A stretch of 64,000 bases of DNA from Cryptomeria japonica (GCF_030272615.1 NC_081406.1:187008270-187072269), one strand, 5' to 3'. Numbered from the stretch's first letter, positions 23,796 through 38,813 are shown. The notes: generated by a model from the letters alone, not told the origin. A program made the numbers and translations.

Positions 23796-24053
23796 TTAGT
23801 CTTGAAGATTATTCCTAAGCCTTCTCATATTAACATTCCTTCTCCTCAATCCATTCAGTAATATAAGCATAAAGCCACCAAGGGTGAGTAATGCTCCAAA
23901 AAGGACTGTAACCCAGACTGGCAAAACAGGTGATAAGAAGACCACCATGACAAGTATGGCCCCTGTCTGTAACAGAGCCAAGCCAGTAAAGAGTGTAAGA
24001 ACATCTCCTTGGAAGATCCTATTTCTATTTCTATTTCTACTTCCCCTCTCCAT
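23796..24053 (-). CDS. Small two-pass membrane protein, type B, copy 1
   Basis: The product is 85 aa and belongs to no family I recognise. It aligns end to end with the type A protein (10391-10642). Shared features are the MERG start, an Asn-containing dipeptide repeat (Asn-Arg here instead of Asn-Met), T-G-L-A-L-L at the start of the first hydrophobic segment (about 21-42), the P-V-x-P-V turn, a second hydrophobic segment (about 47-66) with L-T-L-x-G-F, and a basic tail ending R-N-N-L-Q-D. Roughly half the residues are identical and changes within the hydrophobic segments are conservative, which argues for past selection on protein. The upstream TATA-like word is CTAAATAG (24118-24125), one base off the form kept by the other copies, so expression may be reduced. 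The ORF is intact. Confidence 0.6.
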   Translation of the reverse strand: MERGSRNRNRNRIFQGDVLTLFTGLALLQTGAILVMVVFLSPVLPVWVTVLFGALLTLGGFMLILLNGLRRRNVNMRRLRNNLQD

Positions 24054-24117
24054 ATTTCTTGATGTGAATATGAGATTTCTACGTTTAGTGCATGCATTGT
24101 TTTAGTTTAGCAGTTGG

Positions 24118-24125
24118 CTAAATAG
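24118..24125 (-). promoter_or_regulatory. Altered TATA-like box of the type B gene, copy 1
   Basis: CTAAATAG occupies the place where the other three gene copies have CTATATAG, about 65-72 bp upstream of the ATG. The single T-to-A change weakens the match to a TATA box. Confidence 0.4.
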
Positions 24126-24729
24126 TTTTCCATTTCTTGGTAAGGAAAATAGAAGGCCAACGGTTAATTTGTTCCTCATATGAGATTTTTTTTTTTAATT
24201 TCTATTTTTTTATTATTATTTCTGGGTGCAAATGGGTATTTCAAATTTGTGAAATAGTCAATGGGCTTTTGGTCATGGGTTCTTAATGAGCCTAACAATA
24301 TAATTAATTTATTTTGTTTAGTGTAAGGCTTGATATTATAAGAATGAGGCCAAGATAATATCCTTGGTTAATTTGATGGAATTGATAACCCTCATTTCTT
24401 AGAGTTGAAGAGGTTTCAGTCTAAAGACTAGTGCTCCCATATTGAGGAGCTACATGATTGATACCCCTCCATGGAAGATCCTATTTTTTATTTATTTTTA
24501 TTAGTTTTCATAAAAAAATGTAGGAAGAAACAAAAAACAAAAACATAAATGAACAATAAACATTAGACAAAAAAAAAACCCTAGATAGAAACAAAATGAA
24601 CAATAAACCCTAGAAAATAAATGAACAACAAACCCTAAAAAATTAACAAACAATAAACCCTAGATGAAAATCAATAATAAACGCCCCTTCTCTCTCACAC
24701 TCACATGTACACGTTACCCTCTCTGTGAT

Positions 24730-24731
<2 letters not shown>

Positions 24732-24820
<89 letters not shown>
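24732..24820. repeat. (CT)n(AC)n microsatellite
   Basis: About 30 CT units (24732-24792) are followed by 14 AC units (24793-24820). The duplicate at 51284-51364 has the same compound structure with different lengths. Long ORFs made only of Ser-Leu or Glu-Arg repeats here are translations of the microsatellite. Confidence 0.95.
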
Positions 24821-24823
<3 letters not shown>

Positions 24824-24943
24824 ACCCTCTCTCTCTCTTTCATTACCCTCTCTCTATCATTACCTACTCTCTATCTCTCATTATTTGTTCTCTCTCTAAC
24901 TCTTTGTATCTCAAATAACCTAGTCTCCCTCTCTCTCTCTCTA

Positions 24944-26198
24944 TAATGCCCCGCGAGGAACCCTAAATGAAAACAACACAACTAGGCAACTAAAGGGTGA
25001 AATTAAAAAAAAATTAAAGATTAAGTGCATTAATTATAACAATTGCACATTTAATAACATAGCAGAAGTCTAACACATGATTTCCTAAGGGTTACCAACA
25101 AAGATTAATTCACAAATTATATTAACACCACCGTTAATCCAATTGTCCATTTAATTAGGTAAATTAAATGCTTATGATTAAAAATACACATACATCTAAA
25201 TTCCAAAATGAAAGAATCAAAGTATTCCATGCATTCAATTTATCCATAAATCATTTATACATAAGATCAAAGCAACTGAATTTAACATATATTCTACTCA
25301 CATAATATCACAATATCCATAAATACATGGTTTCCAAAAATACCACAGAATCCAAAGTTACAATATCAAGGTTACATAAAAGTTTGATACGATGACCACA
25401 AGGTCTCAACTGAACAATGATCACAAACAAGAGTTGGTAGATGAACCACGAACCAAGAAACACCAATGAATCCTTTCCTCGCCTGAAGATACAATCCTGA
25501 ACATCCGATGGGAAGTGGCACTACCACCCGACCATGTGATCTCAAAATGGAACCACCTCACCGCGCTTGGAGATAGTAGAAAACCCTCAAGCAAGAAAAG
25601 TAAGACAAGTACGAAAGAACTACATGACTCCGCAAACATCCATGTGACTCAACTCACAAAATACTTGTGACTCTAAGGAGACAGTGTCATCGCATAGCTT
25701 AAGATAGATACCATGGTACAGCCTCCATAGGTCCCGGCTCACTATCCTGGTAACCTCTCCTGAACCTTCGGTTCCAACTAAGTCTCATGCGGACCCTACC
25801 AATCCTTTCGTGAAGACAAGGTGGTAAGTTTTCCATTCCAGGCCTTCTCGCAATGTTATGAGCCTTGTACTAGCACTTCACCTATGCACCAGGTACATTA
25901 TCTTAATTAATATTTATTCCACCCCCCCCCCCCCCAGATAAATTATTAGGTTATCACTTTTTAACTGACTTTCAACGGGTTATCCTGTCATCCACTTCGG
26001 GCACGACCCTCGCTCAAAAGCCACTCTCACTCATAGGACACTAATAGGAAAGGTCTCTCTACGAGAACTCTATGGCAAACCAGACAACCATAACTAATCT
26101 TGACAAACCACAGGTGAAGGATACACAATCACTAACCCAAGATTGACCATTTGGACAAGACACACAATGGCTCACATCAACGGGGTTATACTATGACA
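24944..26198 (-). mobile_element. Gypsy-type LTR end, minus orientation
   Basis: The left edge TAATGCCCCGCGAGG... is the reverse complement of a GGGGCATTA LTR 3' end. Its first 70 bp or so are an inverted copy of 29480-29552. Immediately to the left is the CT-rich microsatellite tail. A possible inner edge is TGTCATAGTATAACCCC read on the minus strand at about 26198, but that is weak. The stretch is duplicated at 51469-52680, where it is cut short. Short ORFs within it look accidental. Confidence 0.5.
25920..25935. repeat. Poly-C run
   Basis: About 14 consecutive C residues. The duplicate in unit 2 (about 52451-52458) has only about 8, so the tract has changed length. Confidence 0.85.
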
Positions 26199-26660
26199 CC
26201 TGACCAAGGAGATATAACAACATAAGACACAATGATAACTTAACCAAAATTGCAATGATATTGAGTGTGATTGCAAACACCATTTACACAAGATCCTTAT
26301 ACAACAATCTTTTCTTAAAACAGTCAAAAGCATAAATAACTTGCAATTAAAGATTTTCCAGACAATTAGACAATACAACTATTTTAATACAAAGAAATCA
26401 ATCTGCCATTTGTCCAATAAGGTAAAATCAATCACACAAAAATTAACCTCCTAATGTTTCCAAGCATAAATATATAATCTAAAAATTACAAGCTTTTCTA
26501 AAAACACCCAACCTCTAAATTAATTATAAATATATATAATATAATTATATGAATACCTATATATACATCGTATATATATAATATATTTATAATTATACTA
26601 CAAAATATATATGTCAACTCAGAATTAATTTTCACAGTATTTAAGAAATACCAAATTTAC
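26199..26660. other. AT-rich filler between LTR relics
   Basis: No coding pattern or repeat partner is visible. Much of it is AT-rich, with many ATATAT words at 26525-26610. It is absent from unit 2, where the sequence jumps from the equivalent of 26155 to that of about 28470. Confidence 0.5.
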
Positions 26661-26668
26661 AACCTAAT

Positions 26669-27710
26669 TTGGTACCGGATTGGAAATGGTATATCATTTC
26701 CATGGATTTCATTGTTGGATTGCCTGTCTCTTCGTGTCGTCATGATCCTATCATGGTCATAATTGACATATTGACTAAGGTTTCTCATTTTGTTCCTATT
26801 CGAGCTTCCTATACGGCAACAGTGGTGGCATGAGTCTTCTTGGAAGATGTAGTGAGATTGCATGGGATTCTGCGGCGGATCATATCTAATAGAGATCATG
26901 TCTTTACCTCAGCATTGTGGACCTCACTTCAGCATGATTTGGGGACTCAGTTGAACTTTATTTCAGCTTATCACCCAAAGACAGATGGTCAGACCGAGCG
27001 GGTGAATCGAGTTTTAGAGGACATTCTTTGCATGTATGATATGGACCAACAGTCATGCTGGGAGGATTATATCTATCTAGTGGAGTTTGCTTATAATAAT
27101 GGATATCATAGCTCCATAGGTATGTCCCCTTTTCAGCAATTATATGGTCATCCTTTCCGCACTCCTTTGAGCTGAGATCGGCTAGAAGACAGGGTGCTTA
27201 TAGGACCGGGAGATGGAGCAGCAGGTAGAGTGGATTCGTGAGCATTTGGTAGCTGCATAGGATAGGCAGAAGAAGTATGCAAATGCTCATAGGATAGATC
27301 GTCAGTTTTCTGTTGGCGACTATGTGTTCTTGAGAGTGCATCCATGGAAGAGTCCTATCCATTATGGAAAGGGTTCTAAGCTGGTGCCTCGGTTTGTTGG
27401 CCATTTTGAGATCCTTAAGAGGATAGGGCTTGTTGCCTACCATCTTGCCTTGCCACCGAGTCTATCCTGCATCCACAATGTTTTTCATGTTTCAGTTCTT
27501 CTACCTTATCATCCTGATGTGACACATGTTCTGGATTGGAACTCTTTGCAGGTCAAGGACGGGTAGCTTTCCATGGATCCCGTGCACATTCTTCAGCATC
27601 GATATTTGATCCTCAGGGGTCGTACCATCGACCAGGTAAGGGTCCTATGGGACCCAAATGATGAGACCTCAGTGACTCGGGATGATGCAGCGAAGATGAG
27701 AGAGTTGTAA
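26669..27710 (+). pseudogene. Ty3-gypsy integrase, 3' end of pol
   Basis: The first frame (26669-27172) encodes the integrase core. It begins W-K-W-Y-I-I-S-M-D-F with the first catalytic Asp at about 26705. Then come I-S-N-R-D (second Asp) and K-T-D-G-Q-T-E-R-V-N (catalytic Glu), followed by Y-N-N-G-Y-H-S-S-I-G-M-S-P-F. An in-frame TGA lies near 26831. The frame ends at 27172 and a shift moves the reading to 27210-27566: V-G-D-Y-V-F-L, then F-H-V-S-V-L-L-P-Y-H-P, which is the integrase C-terminal domain. A last piece with L-R-G-R-T-I-D-Q-V runs to about 27710. Integrase joins element DNA to the genome. Several stops make this copy dead. Upstream RT and protease regions are missing. Confidence 0.9.
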
Positions 27711-27745
27711 TCTTATTTGTTTTAGGCTTCCAGGAGTAAGCCTAG

Positions 27746-27755
27746 TTTTGGGGGG
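27746..27755 (+). other. Polypurine tract of the gypsy element
   Basis: TTTTGGGGGG lies directly before the LTR start at 27756 and just after the end of the integrase frame. This is the expected place for the plus-strand primer. Confidence 0.6.
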
Positions 27756-29662
<1,907 letters not shown>

Positions 29663-29825
29663 TTTACTCGTACGTAAAAGTTTGAATGTTTAAATTTATA
29701 TTTCTAAATGTTGTATTTAATTATATGATTCTTTTGTAAAATTTATATGTTTAATTTATGCTAAATTAAACTTTAGAATGATAATGAATATGAATGTGCT
29801 TTTTGTGTGTGTGTGAAAAATAGGG

Positions 29826-32800
29826 TTCACCTACTCATCCAACTAATTGCACCAACACATAGACTAAATAAATAGTCAATCTTAGACTTCCTAATGTCAA
29901 CATCCCATATCCAATTTGAGTTTACAAGTCCCTATACTTTTAGTAACATGTGGAACAATCCTACTACTAAACTTTCTTCTTTCCAAATTTTCTTCTTTGA
30001 AAAGATGGTTGTTGAAAGCATTTTTTCTAAAGATCATTGATAACAAATAGAGAAATCCATAGTACCATAAAGATATCTAAAAAATATCTTGAATGCAACC
30101 TTGTGATTCTTTTAAGATTAGCCATTAACCAACTCAAAACCCCCATTGTTTGGTAATTTATTGTCTAGTGTAGGCCATAGCATACATGAGGCTCCCAATC
30201 ACACTATCACAACGCACATGACTCATGTCCTCCAAATCTTTAAGTACAACAAATATTGCTCAAATAGTTCATGTTTTCTCATAATTCTGGGTGTAGCAAA
30301 ATTTTGTTTCTAGTTAGTTTATATTTTTCCATGTGTATAGGTGTAGACATATCTCTAAGTATATCTCAAATAAAACTAGAAACAATTTTTTTCACATATA
30401 CAATTATCACAAAAGTAAAAATAAAAAATAATTAGTTGATCCCTCAACAAGATTTTTATTTTTCAAATATCTAAGTTCTTTTTCACTAATGTGGCCCATG
30501 TGTTCATGCTACACCATAGTATATTTATTTAAAACCTTATGGAACTATTAGATGTAAGGGTGAGTCATTGAGATGCTAGATACTAAATTCCAACCTAGAG
30601 GTAGTATGTCCATAAAGTCCAATGGCTACCAAAGTGATAGATTTCCACTAAATGTTAGCTCTTATTGAAGTAACATTAAGTGTTGTTAAAGTGTCATAAA
30701 AAGTTGTCAAAGTTTGAACTTGTCATCAAAGTGACATTATTGGTGATGTATCCCAATTGTTTCTAAAATGACATTATTATACTAAATTTCAACTACTCCT
30801 AAATTCCACCTTCTACCAATGTCGCAATGTGCATCTAAAGATGTTTTTGAACTTAAAAAATATTACACTAAATGCAAAATTATGCCTCAATGAGAAATAG
30901 AATGTCATGTGGAAAGAATCTCTATATTTAATCATCCATGTATCCTCACATATATGCATTCCAAATATATAACAATTATATCACTCATCCTAATAATTTA
31001 TTGAATCCAAATCATCATTTAATTCATTCTTGTAATATTTTTCTTGCATTCATTTTTATGTGGATTTTCTTCACATAATTATAAAGCTTAACATAGGATT
31101 TATTGAGAGACTTAGATCTTTCTTTAGATTTTGAGCTTTGTCCTTTTTCTTATTTTTTCTCTTTGCTTTATCCTTTTATCTTCCTCTAATAACTAATGCA
31201 TCCTTTAAAAAAATTAGAGTTTTTTTTGTTTTAACTCCTCCAAGAGTAGAGAACCTACTGTTTATTCAAGCTTCAACTTAGTGTAGTACTACTAGTTGCG
31301 ATCACTAAATCATCTCATGATTCTAGCAAAGAACACAACAAAGAAGCACATGTATTGACAAGTTCATAGATATCACTTATGAATTTAATGGATTTATTTA
31401 AAACTGAAAGAGAGTAATTGAATCAATTCCTATGAAGTTGAAAATATAAAGTGGTAGCCTAATTGAAGATAATGGTTAAATATTGCAAGGGTACTAAATT
31501 GTAATTCCATGGAAGTTCCCTTTTTCAAAAGCTAAACTAGAGATCACTATAGAAACCAATGTTTTATGTGTATGTTATAACTAGGCGATTCTCCTATTTG
31601 TATGTATGCCAATCCTACGTGTAAGAAAGAGCATGTACATTTATAGAAACAAAATATGAATTATAGAGTTTTTATTTTGTGCATGGTATCATCTTGTGTA
31701 TTTAGGATGAAGGTGCATGTAGGTGAATAGAATCTTCTTAGTTACATTTCTATTTCTCTCTTGGATATGTTTAGGATGCATGTCATCCTAGTCACTTGCC
31801 ATGTAAAATGACACATCATCATGTTGGGTCCCACAAAGTGGCATCATAAGTTAAACATTAAATAATTACACATTCATACAGTAATTAAATAATCAAGTAA
31901 TTTAATGCTAGGACTTGCAAAGGTCGAGATACTCTAATCCCATCATCTTTCATAGTATTCCAACATCACCTTCATACTTAAAATCCTCATACTAAAACTA
32001 ATTCTTCAAGTACCAGATTATAGATAAATCAACAAGATAGACTGCACAAACGAATTTACAAACCATGAGCCAAAACTGTAATGCCCCGCCAGGAAACCCC
32101 GAAGGGATACAGCTAAAACACACAAATGGAGTGCAATAATTTTTTTTTTAAAAAGTTACACCACATTAAGATACAACAAGATATCAAATATTCAGTTTAC
32201 ATAGCGGAAGACATCAACTAACACCTAAAGAGTTTCCCAATGAGATTACTTAAATCTCACAATTCACTTAACTCACACAATTAATCCAATAAGCTTATTA
32301 TCTTAATAATGAGATAATTCTTAATCAGGATAATTTCTTTCAAAAGATGGAAATATATAATTCACAAGATAAGGTTCATCCATTAAGATTTATTCATACC
32401 CATCATTCATACTTTTCATTGAAATATAAGCCATGCATCTAATATTCTAACACAGTAGAATTTCATCATAAACATATGAGATCTTTTCATGCGTACTTAA
32501 TTTCCTTAACAACAACTGAATATATTCCATTACTCTAAGTTACATTCTTTCATATTCCAAAAATATATTTTTCTCCAAAAAAAATTCAATCCCCAATATT
32601 TTCCAAAAGTCTAGGTTATATGGAAAAGTTTGACCAAAATCTAATTTTTGGATTTAAAATTTTTATTTAAAATAATTCCCAAAAAACTCTATTTTCCAAC
32701 TATATCAACAAATTAAATTTCTTTCCAATTCAATATTGATTTTGTCAATTAATTCAATTTAACCTTTCTATTTCCAAAATGCCAAGAAGATAAAATTAAT

Positions 32801-35080
32801 TCTATTTCAATTAAAATTAAATCTTTCTTTTCGTAGGCATAAACATAATACATTTAATATTTAAATTTAACCATTTAATTGAACTTGCTCCCAATTTAAA
32901 TCGAGCAATTCAGATTAACGATAAATCACATAAAGAAATCCTATTTAATTTAGTCCATTAATCTTTAATGCACAAACACATATTTAATCAAATTAAATAC
33001 TAAGGACTAATTAATCAATTTAACCATACACACCAAACACGCAAACCAAGAAGGTCAACCAGACAGATGACTCGCAAACCCAAAAAAAGGGAATACCGAC
33101 GACGACTGATGATGCTTACTTGAGCACGACTATGGTCAACTAGGGTCTTACGACCACCTAATCCAACTCTAAGGATTAAAGAGGTACACTCAAACCTGCA
33201 ATTCCAGGTGAAGATGAACCTCGTACTCATGCGGCGTTGTACCTGAAATCTCCTGCAACCAAGAGTCATACATGCATACATATATAAACTTAATGAAAGC
33301 ATTAGCCCGATATTAATATCATGAAATAGGAACACTAACGACTTGCATACAATTGGTGCGAAGACCACATTAATAGATATGCACTAAATCAACATATCTA
33401 ACTATAATCATTATATTATGATAAACTAACTAAGATTAAACTGAGATTAAAAATTGATTAGAGCAGGGGTACTACATTCCCAAAAGGACAGTACCCAACT
33501 TGAACACAATTCCAATGCCATACTTGAAAATTTGTTACATCTTGTTAAAAATAGTAAATCATAATATAATAATCTCCACTTTGATCCACTCAACAAGGGT
33601 ACCCAACTTCCCATTATTTCCTATTCAAAATAGGAACTTTGTGCAAAATAATATAATCTATCATAAGCTAGTTAAAAATAATTCTTATTTATAGCTATTA
33701 ATGTCAGAATCTATCATTACAATTGTGATTAATTGATATATCTTGTATTCTTTACTTCCACATCTCAAAGTTTTTATCTATTTTTTTTTTATCTTAATCC
33801 TCCTTGATGTCTTTTCCATATTTATTTCCTATAATAAAGACTACAAAACTCCTTTTGCACAAGCTACCACTCATAATCCTTTATCCAACAACTAGAACCT
33901 AAGGTGGCTAGGCTTTGATACCACTTTTAAGGAATAAAGATGTGCACAGACAATTTATTACACTAATCTTGAAAGGAGGGTGTATATAAAAGAGAGAAAC
34001 ACATTTAGAAATTTAGATAAAAAAATGATATCATAGCACAATGATTTGTGTGGAGAAAAAAATATTTCAAGAGAAAAATCCGACACTAAAAAACCTACAG
34101 AATTTAATATAAGATTTGGAAGAATTTTACACAACACTTTTTATTTAAGTATTTATGCGTGCATTTTATTAGCTATTAAACTCGGATGAATTTTAAAAAG
34201 GACCATCATATGTACCTTTCAATATCCCATGTTTCTTTCTAATCAAATATTCAACTTGATACAAGCACATACTACTATGTCTTTAAAGCAGAAAATAGAA
34301 TAGTTGACCTCTCATCACATGAGCGCTTAGAGGAAAAATAATGTAGCTTACAAATCTCAGTAAATTTTAGTAGCATAGAGACATGCAATCAGCACTTTAA
34401 GGACATGAAAAAAGAATAGAAAAAAGATAGACAAAATAGGAGAAACACCAATACATGTTGGGAAAAAACTTTCAAGTAAGAACCCCACACTCTCAAGAAT
34501 CAAACCAATGTATTAACTTGCAACAATAAACATGTTTAAATACAATTGTACACTCAAAGCCTTTAACATTGAGATTTAAAATCTTGCTTCTCTAGAGGAA
34601 AACTAATAGCATAATTTGACAAAAATGAAGAATTATACTCAAATTATCAATATAAAAAATTCTTATTTATATAGCCATAAGTGGATGCCTAAGATTTCCA
34701 CAAGACATCGTCACATAGTTTGCATGCATGCAAAACAAAAATCTTGACATGCATTTTTCCACCACCCATGCAAAGAGCCCACTTGACATTCAAGGGATTT
34801 ACATGCATGCAAATGGTCCTACTTGACATGCAACACACCTTCTTCATGCAAAAGTGTACTTCCTATCATAGATAGTTCTTTTCTAACTCTTGCACTATCA
34901 TAATTTATTACATGACATGATATGTCATAATCAATCGTAGACTCATGCCATATAATTAGCTTTCACAATGTAAATTCACAAAGTGGGAAACATATTTCCC
35001 CCAATTTAGGATGCATGTCATCATAGTCACCCACCATGTGAGATGACACATCATCATGTCAAGTCTCACAAAGTGACAAC

Positions 35081-35111
<31 letters not shown>

Positions 35112-35250
35112 TGCATAGGCATGAAATAATTAAATAATCAACTAATTTAATGCTAGGAATTGGAAAGTTTGAGACATCCTAATACCAACAATTTTGGTAG
35201 TATTCCAACATCACCTACATATCTACAAATTCCCATACCAACAATTATAC
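29826..35250. repeat. Block D, copy 2
   Basis: It matches block D copy 1 from position 94 onward. It includes the minus-strand copia RNase H relic at about 29831-30190 and the primer-binding-like GCTTTGATACCA at 33912-33923. It is interrupted by the solo LTR at 32077-33476. It has about 105 bp at 34095-34200 that copy 1 lacks. No ORF is conserved with the other copies. Confidence 0.8.
32077..33476 (-). mobile_element. Solo gypsy-type LTR
   Basis: TGTAATGCCCC at the left and GGGGTACTACA at the right form an imperfect inverted pair typical of LTR ends, 1.4 kb apart. The unoccupied site in copy 1 (about 4048-4062) reads straight through, confirming an insertion. By comparison with the integrase-bearing element at 26669-29552, the LTR is in minus orientation. 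No internal region is present, so it probably arose by recombination between two LTRs. A clean 5-bp target duplication is not visible. The 117-codon minus ORF inside it has no recognisable motif. Confidence 0.75.
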
Positions 35251-35889
35251 AAGTTATTACTTGAATAATTTATTTTGGAAGAATTAATGCCCAAATTTTT
35301 TAGTTTGTTTTGCTTATGAATATCTATTCCAAATTTGCAAGGCAATGAATATAATAGTAAAATTATATATTATCATAGTGTAATTTTTTTATAATAGTTA
35401 TTAGTGTTGGAATCAACCCTAATCCTAATGGAATCATAAAACCAATTTTGATCTTATTTTAATCTTCATTAATCGTAAGCATAATTTCATGGATAGTTAA
35501 AAAAAGGGGTGAAATGTATTAAAATTCATTATGCTAGAATGTGCATATGTTGTAGTTGTCCATGGTATACTTGATGAATAGTTAACATCATACCATAATT
35601 ATCAATTAATATTATGTATCAAGCTTAATACGTATCAAGCTTAATACTTATCAAGCTTAATAAATGATGTTAAATTTTTTTTAAATGATTATTAGGCTTT
35701 ATATAATATATTATGTCTAAATTTTCATAATGAATATTAGATATTTTACTATATTAAATTTTATTTAAGTATATTTTGGAAGTGAATGTTTTATAAACTA
35801 TATAAATTATATTTCTTAAAATATTTACAAATTTTTATGCATTTTGTCCACTACTAAATTAAATTTTCAAATGAGTCAAAAACTGTTGT
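35251..35889. other. AT-rich junction sequence with a 16-bp triplicated word
   Basis: There is no coding pattern. TATCAAGCTTAATAC-like words begin at 35617, 35633 and 35649, giving a perfect 16-bp period over three units. The rest has no partner in the window. Confidence 0.6.
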
Positions 35890-38459
35890 ATTAATAACAT
35901 AAACCCTAACTCTAAAATAACCTTAACTCTAAACCCAACCTAACAATGATTGTATCCCTAATATAAACCTAATTGAATCTTTGGGCTAATGTAACCCATA
36001 ACCCTAACTAAAAATTAACTCTAATATTAAAACCAAGCGTTATTATAGAAACCTCACCCAAACATAATGCTTTATTCTTAAACATTAACCCTATTTAAAT
36101 CTAAACACTAAATCCAACCCTAATTTAATTGTTATGCTAACCTTATTCCTGATTGAATCCTAGCCCTAACCCTAACACTCATTCTAATTGAAACACAATC
36201 CCCGCCCAAAGAATTATCCTACTAGAGCAACCTTGATTATAGCCAGAGCTTAACCCTAAACATATCATCTTTCCATAATTTCAACCTAAGTCTAAAATTA
36301 ACTCTAATCCTAGAATTAAACCCTACCTACATTTTAAACCCTGATCTTTAGAACCGTAATTGAACACTAACCCTAACTAAGTCCTAACCCTAATTGAACC
36401 ATAATCCTAATCAAATTATATCTGAAACCCTTACCATCAATTAACTATAATCCTAATTTAACCTTCACCCTAATGTAATTGAATCATAGCCCTAATTTAT
36501 CCTTTAGGTTAACATAACCATAACCCTAATTAAACTTTAACTCTAATCTTAAAATCCATCTTTAATGAAGGGCCCTAATTCCAAACATCACGCTTCATAC
36601 TCAAACCCTAACATTAACACTAAAACTAATCTTACAAAATTAAAATCTAACCCTAAAATTAACTATAACCCCAGAGAATTAAATACTATATACAACTTCA
36701 ACCATAATCTAGCCATGATTGAACCATAACCTCAAACTAAACCTTAACACTAATTTAAACTTAATCATAAGCTAACCTTAAAGTTTACTATAACTCTATA
36801 ATTAATCTCTAATTAAAACATGAATCCTAAATAACCATAATTGGATCCTATCCCTCAACTTAAATCTAACCGTAATTGAACTCTAATCTTAAGCTACCTA
36901 TAACCATAATCTATTCCATACCTTGATCCTAATTGAACTATGATCCTAACCTTAATTATAATTAAATTGTTATAATAATCAAATCCTAATCATAATTGAA
37001 CTCTAAATCTAATTAACTATAACCTTAAGCCTTAACGGTAATCCCCCAATGATAACCTAACCATAAACTTAAGTGTGACCTTATAATTAAACCGTAATAC
37101 TAACATTAACTCTAAACCTTATCTCTAACCCTAACAATAACCCTAACAATGATGTAAATGCTAACCATTATTGTAAACCCTAACACTAAACCTAACCCTA
37201 ATAATAGTGTAAACCCTAACATTAATCCTAATAGTAAACCTTAACACTAACCCTAACCATGATATAAACCCTAACCCTAACTCTAACCCTAAATTAAATT
37301 ATATCTCTAATTATAAATAATCATAAACCCTAACCCTAACCTTGAATCTATCTCTAAGTTAAAACCTAACCCTAATCCAAACCCTAAACTTAAGTCTAAC
37401 CATATTTATTATCCAAAACCTAACTATGATATAACCGTAACCATAATCCCAAACCATAACTCTAATCGTAATCCTAAAGTCTAAACCTAACCCTACCCCA
37501 AAATCTAACCCTAATCCTAACACTATCCCTAACTATTATATGCCCCTAACAATAATCATAACCATAATCTTAACCCTACCCCAAAACCTACCCTAAACCC
37601 TAACGTTGTATGTAACTATGATACATCCCTAACCATAGAAATAATATGCCCCAACCTAAACTTAACCCTAACCCTTACCTAAAGCTTACCCTGACCTAAA
37701 TATAAACCTGACCCTAACCCTAACCTAATTGATAAACCTAATCCTAATACTATTCCTTACTATTATATACCCCTAACCATAATCATAACTGCAACCTTAA
37801 CCCTACCCCAAAACCTAACCCTAAACCCTAGCATTGTCCCTAGCTATGATACACCCCTAACCATAGACATGATCCTAACTATAACCCTAAACTTAACTAG
37901 AATACTAATAGTAACCCTAATCCTAAACCCTAACCCTAATAATAACGCAAATCATGATGTAAATCCTAACCATAATGCTAATACTAAACCTAACCCTAAC
38001 CATGGTGTAAACCCTAACATTAATTTTAGTATTAACCCTTAACACTAACCCTAACCATGATATAAACCTTAACCCTAACTCTACCCATAAATTTTATTAT
38101 ATTTATAACCATAACAGTAACCATAAACCCTAACCCTAACCTTAAATCTATCTCTAAGACAAAGCTTAACCTTAATCCAAACCATAAACTTAAGTCTAAC
38201 CCTATCCATTAACCTAAACCTAACTACAATATAAAACCTAACTAGAATCCTAAAACATAACTCTAACCATAATCCTAAAGTCTAACCCTAACCTTACCCT
38301 AAAAGATAACCCTTATCTAGATATAATTTCAAAGTATTATATACCCCTAACTATATTATAACTGTAATAGTAACCCTACACCAAAACCTAACCCAAATTG
38401 TTCCCTAACTATGATACACCCCTAACTGTAATTATAACCCTATCTATAACCCTATACAT

Positions 38460-38813
38460 TGTTGGGAGTGGTTGTTATTGCACCAAAAGATTGACCTGTC
38501 AATGCCTAATACAACCACTAGACTTATAGAATCCATAAGAGAGGGTTAAGCCATGTCGCAAACATACCACTTTTGTTGCATAGAGACTAAGGGCGCACAC
38601 CTTGCAACAATCCCCCCTCAACACAAGCGGGGTTTGAGCCTGTGACCTAGCTTTGATACCAATTGTTCAGAGTGGTTGTCATTGCACCAAAAGATCGACC
38701 CATCAATGCCCAATACAACCACTAGACTTATAGAATCCATAAGAGGCACTTACGCCATGTCGCAAACACATCACTTTTGCTACACAGAGACCAAGGGCGC
38801 ACACCTTGCAACA
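38460..38813 (-). mobile_element. 354-bp miniature LTR retrotransposon (TRIM/SMART type)
   Basis: Two 150-bp direct repeats (38460-38609 and 38664-38813, about 18 differences) enclose only 54 bp. Each repeat begins TGTT and ends AACA. On the minus strand the 54 bp start, after two bases, with TGGTATCAAAGC (38661-38650), a primer-binding site for initiator-Met tRNA. They end with the purine tract TTGAGGGGGGAT (about 38621-38610) right before the 3' LTR. A 5-bp target duplication, TACAT, flanks the element at 38455-38459 and 38814-38818. It encodes no protein, so it must have been mobilised by enzymes from another element. All the structural parts of an LTR retrotransposon are present. Confidence 0.93.
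38650..38661 (-). other. Primer-binding site of the miniature LTR element
   Basis: Minus-strand TGGTATCAAAGC, two bases inside the 5' LTR. It pairs with the 3' end of plant initiator-Met tRNA with one mismatch. Confidence 0.85.

Larger units (their letters stand above)
23145..24900. repeat. Block B, copy 1
   Basis: It is duplicated at 49228-51280. It holds the minus-strand type B gene and its flanks. The first 143 bp are also the right copy of the LINE 2 target duplication. Noncoding parts at 23290-23790 and 24130-24720 show no other feature. Confidence 0.85.

Noticed and set aside
24664-24946. Long ORFs on both strands made of Ser-Leu, Thr-His or Glu-Arg repeats
   Set aside because: They are translations of the (CT)n(AC)n microsatellite and change with its length; the same applies to 51214-51487.
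25421-25639. 72-codon minus ORF repeated at 51950-52168
   Set aside because: It lies inside the LTR relic of block L; similarity follows from the duplication and no protein family is recognisable.
26657-26899. 80-codon minus ORF
   Set aside because: It is antisense to the gypsy integrase, whose plus-strand frame has the D-D-E motifs.
33015-33368. 117-codon minus ORF
   Set aside because: It is inside the solo LTR, has no recognisable motif and is not kept in related LTRs.
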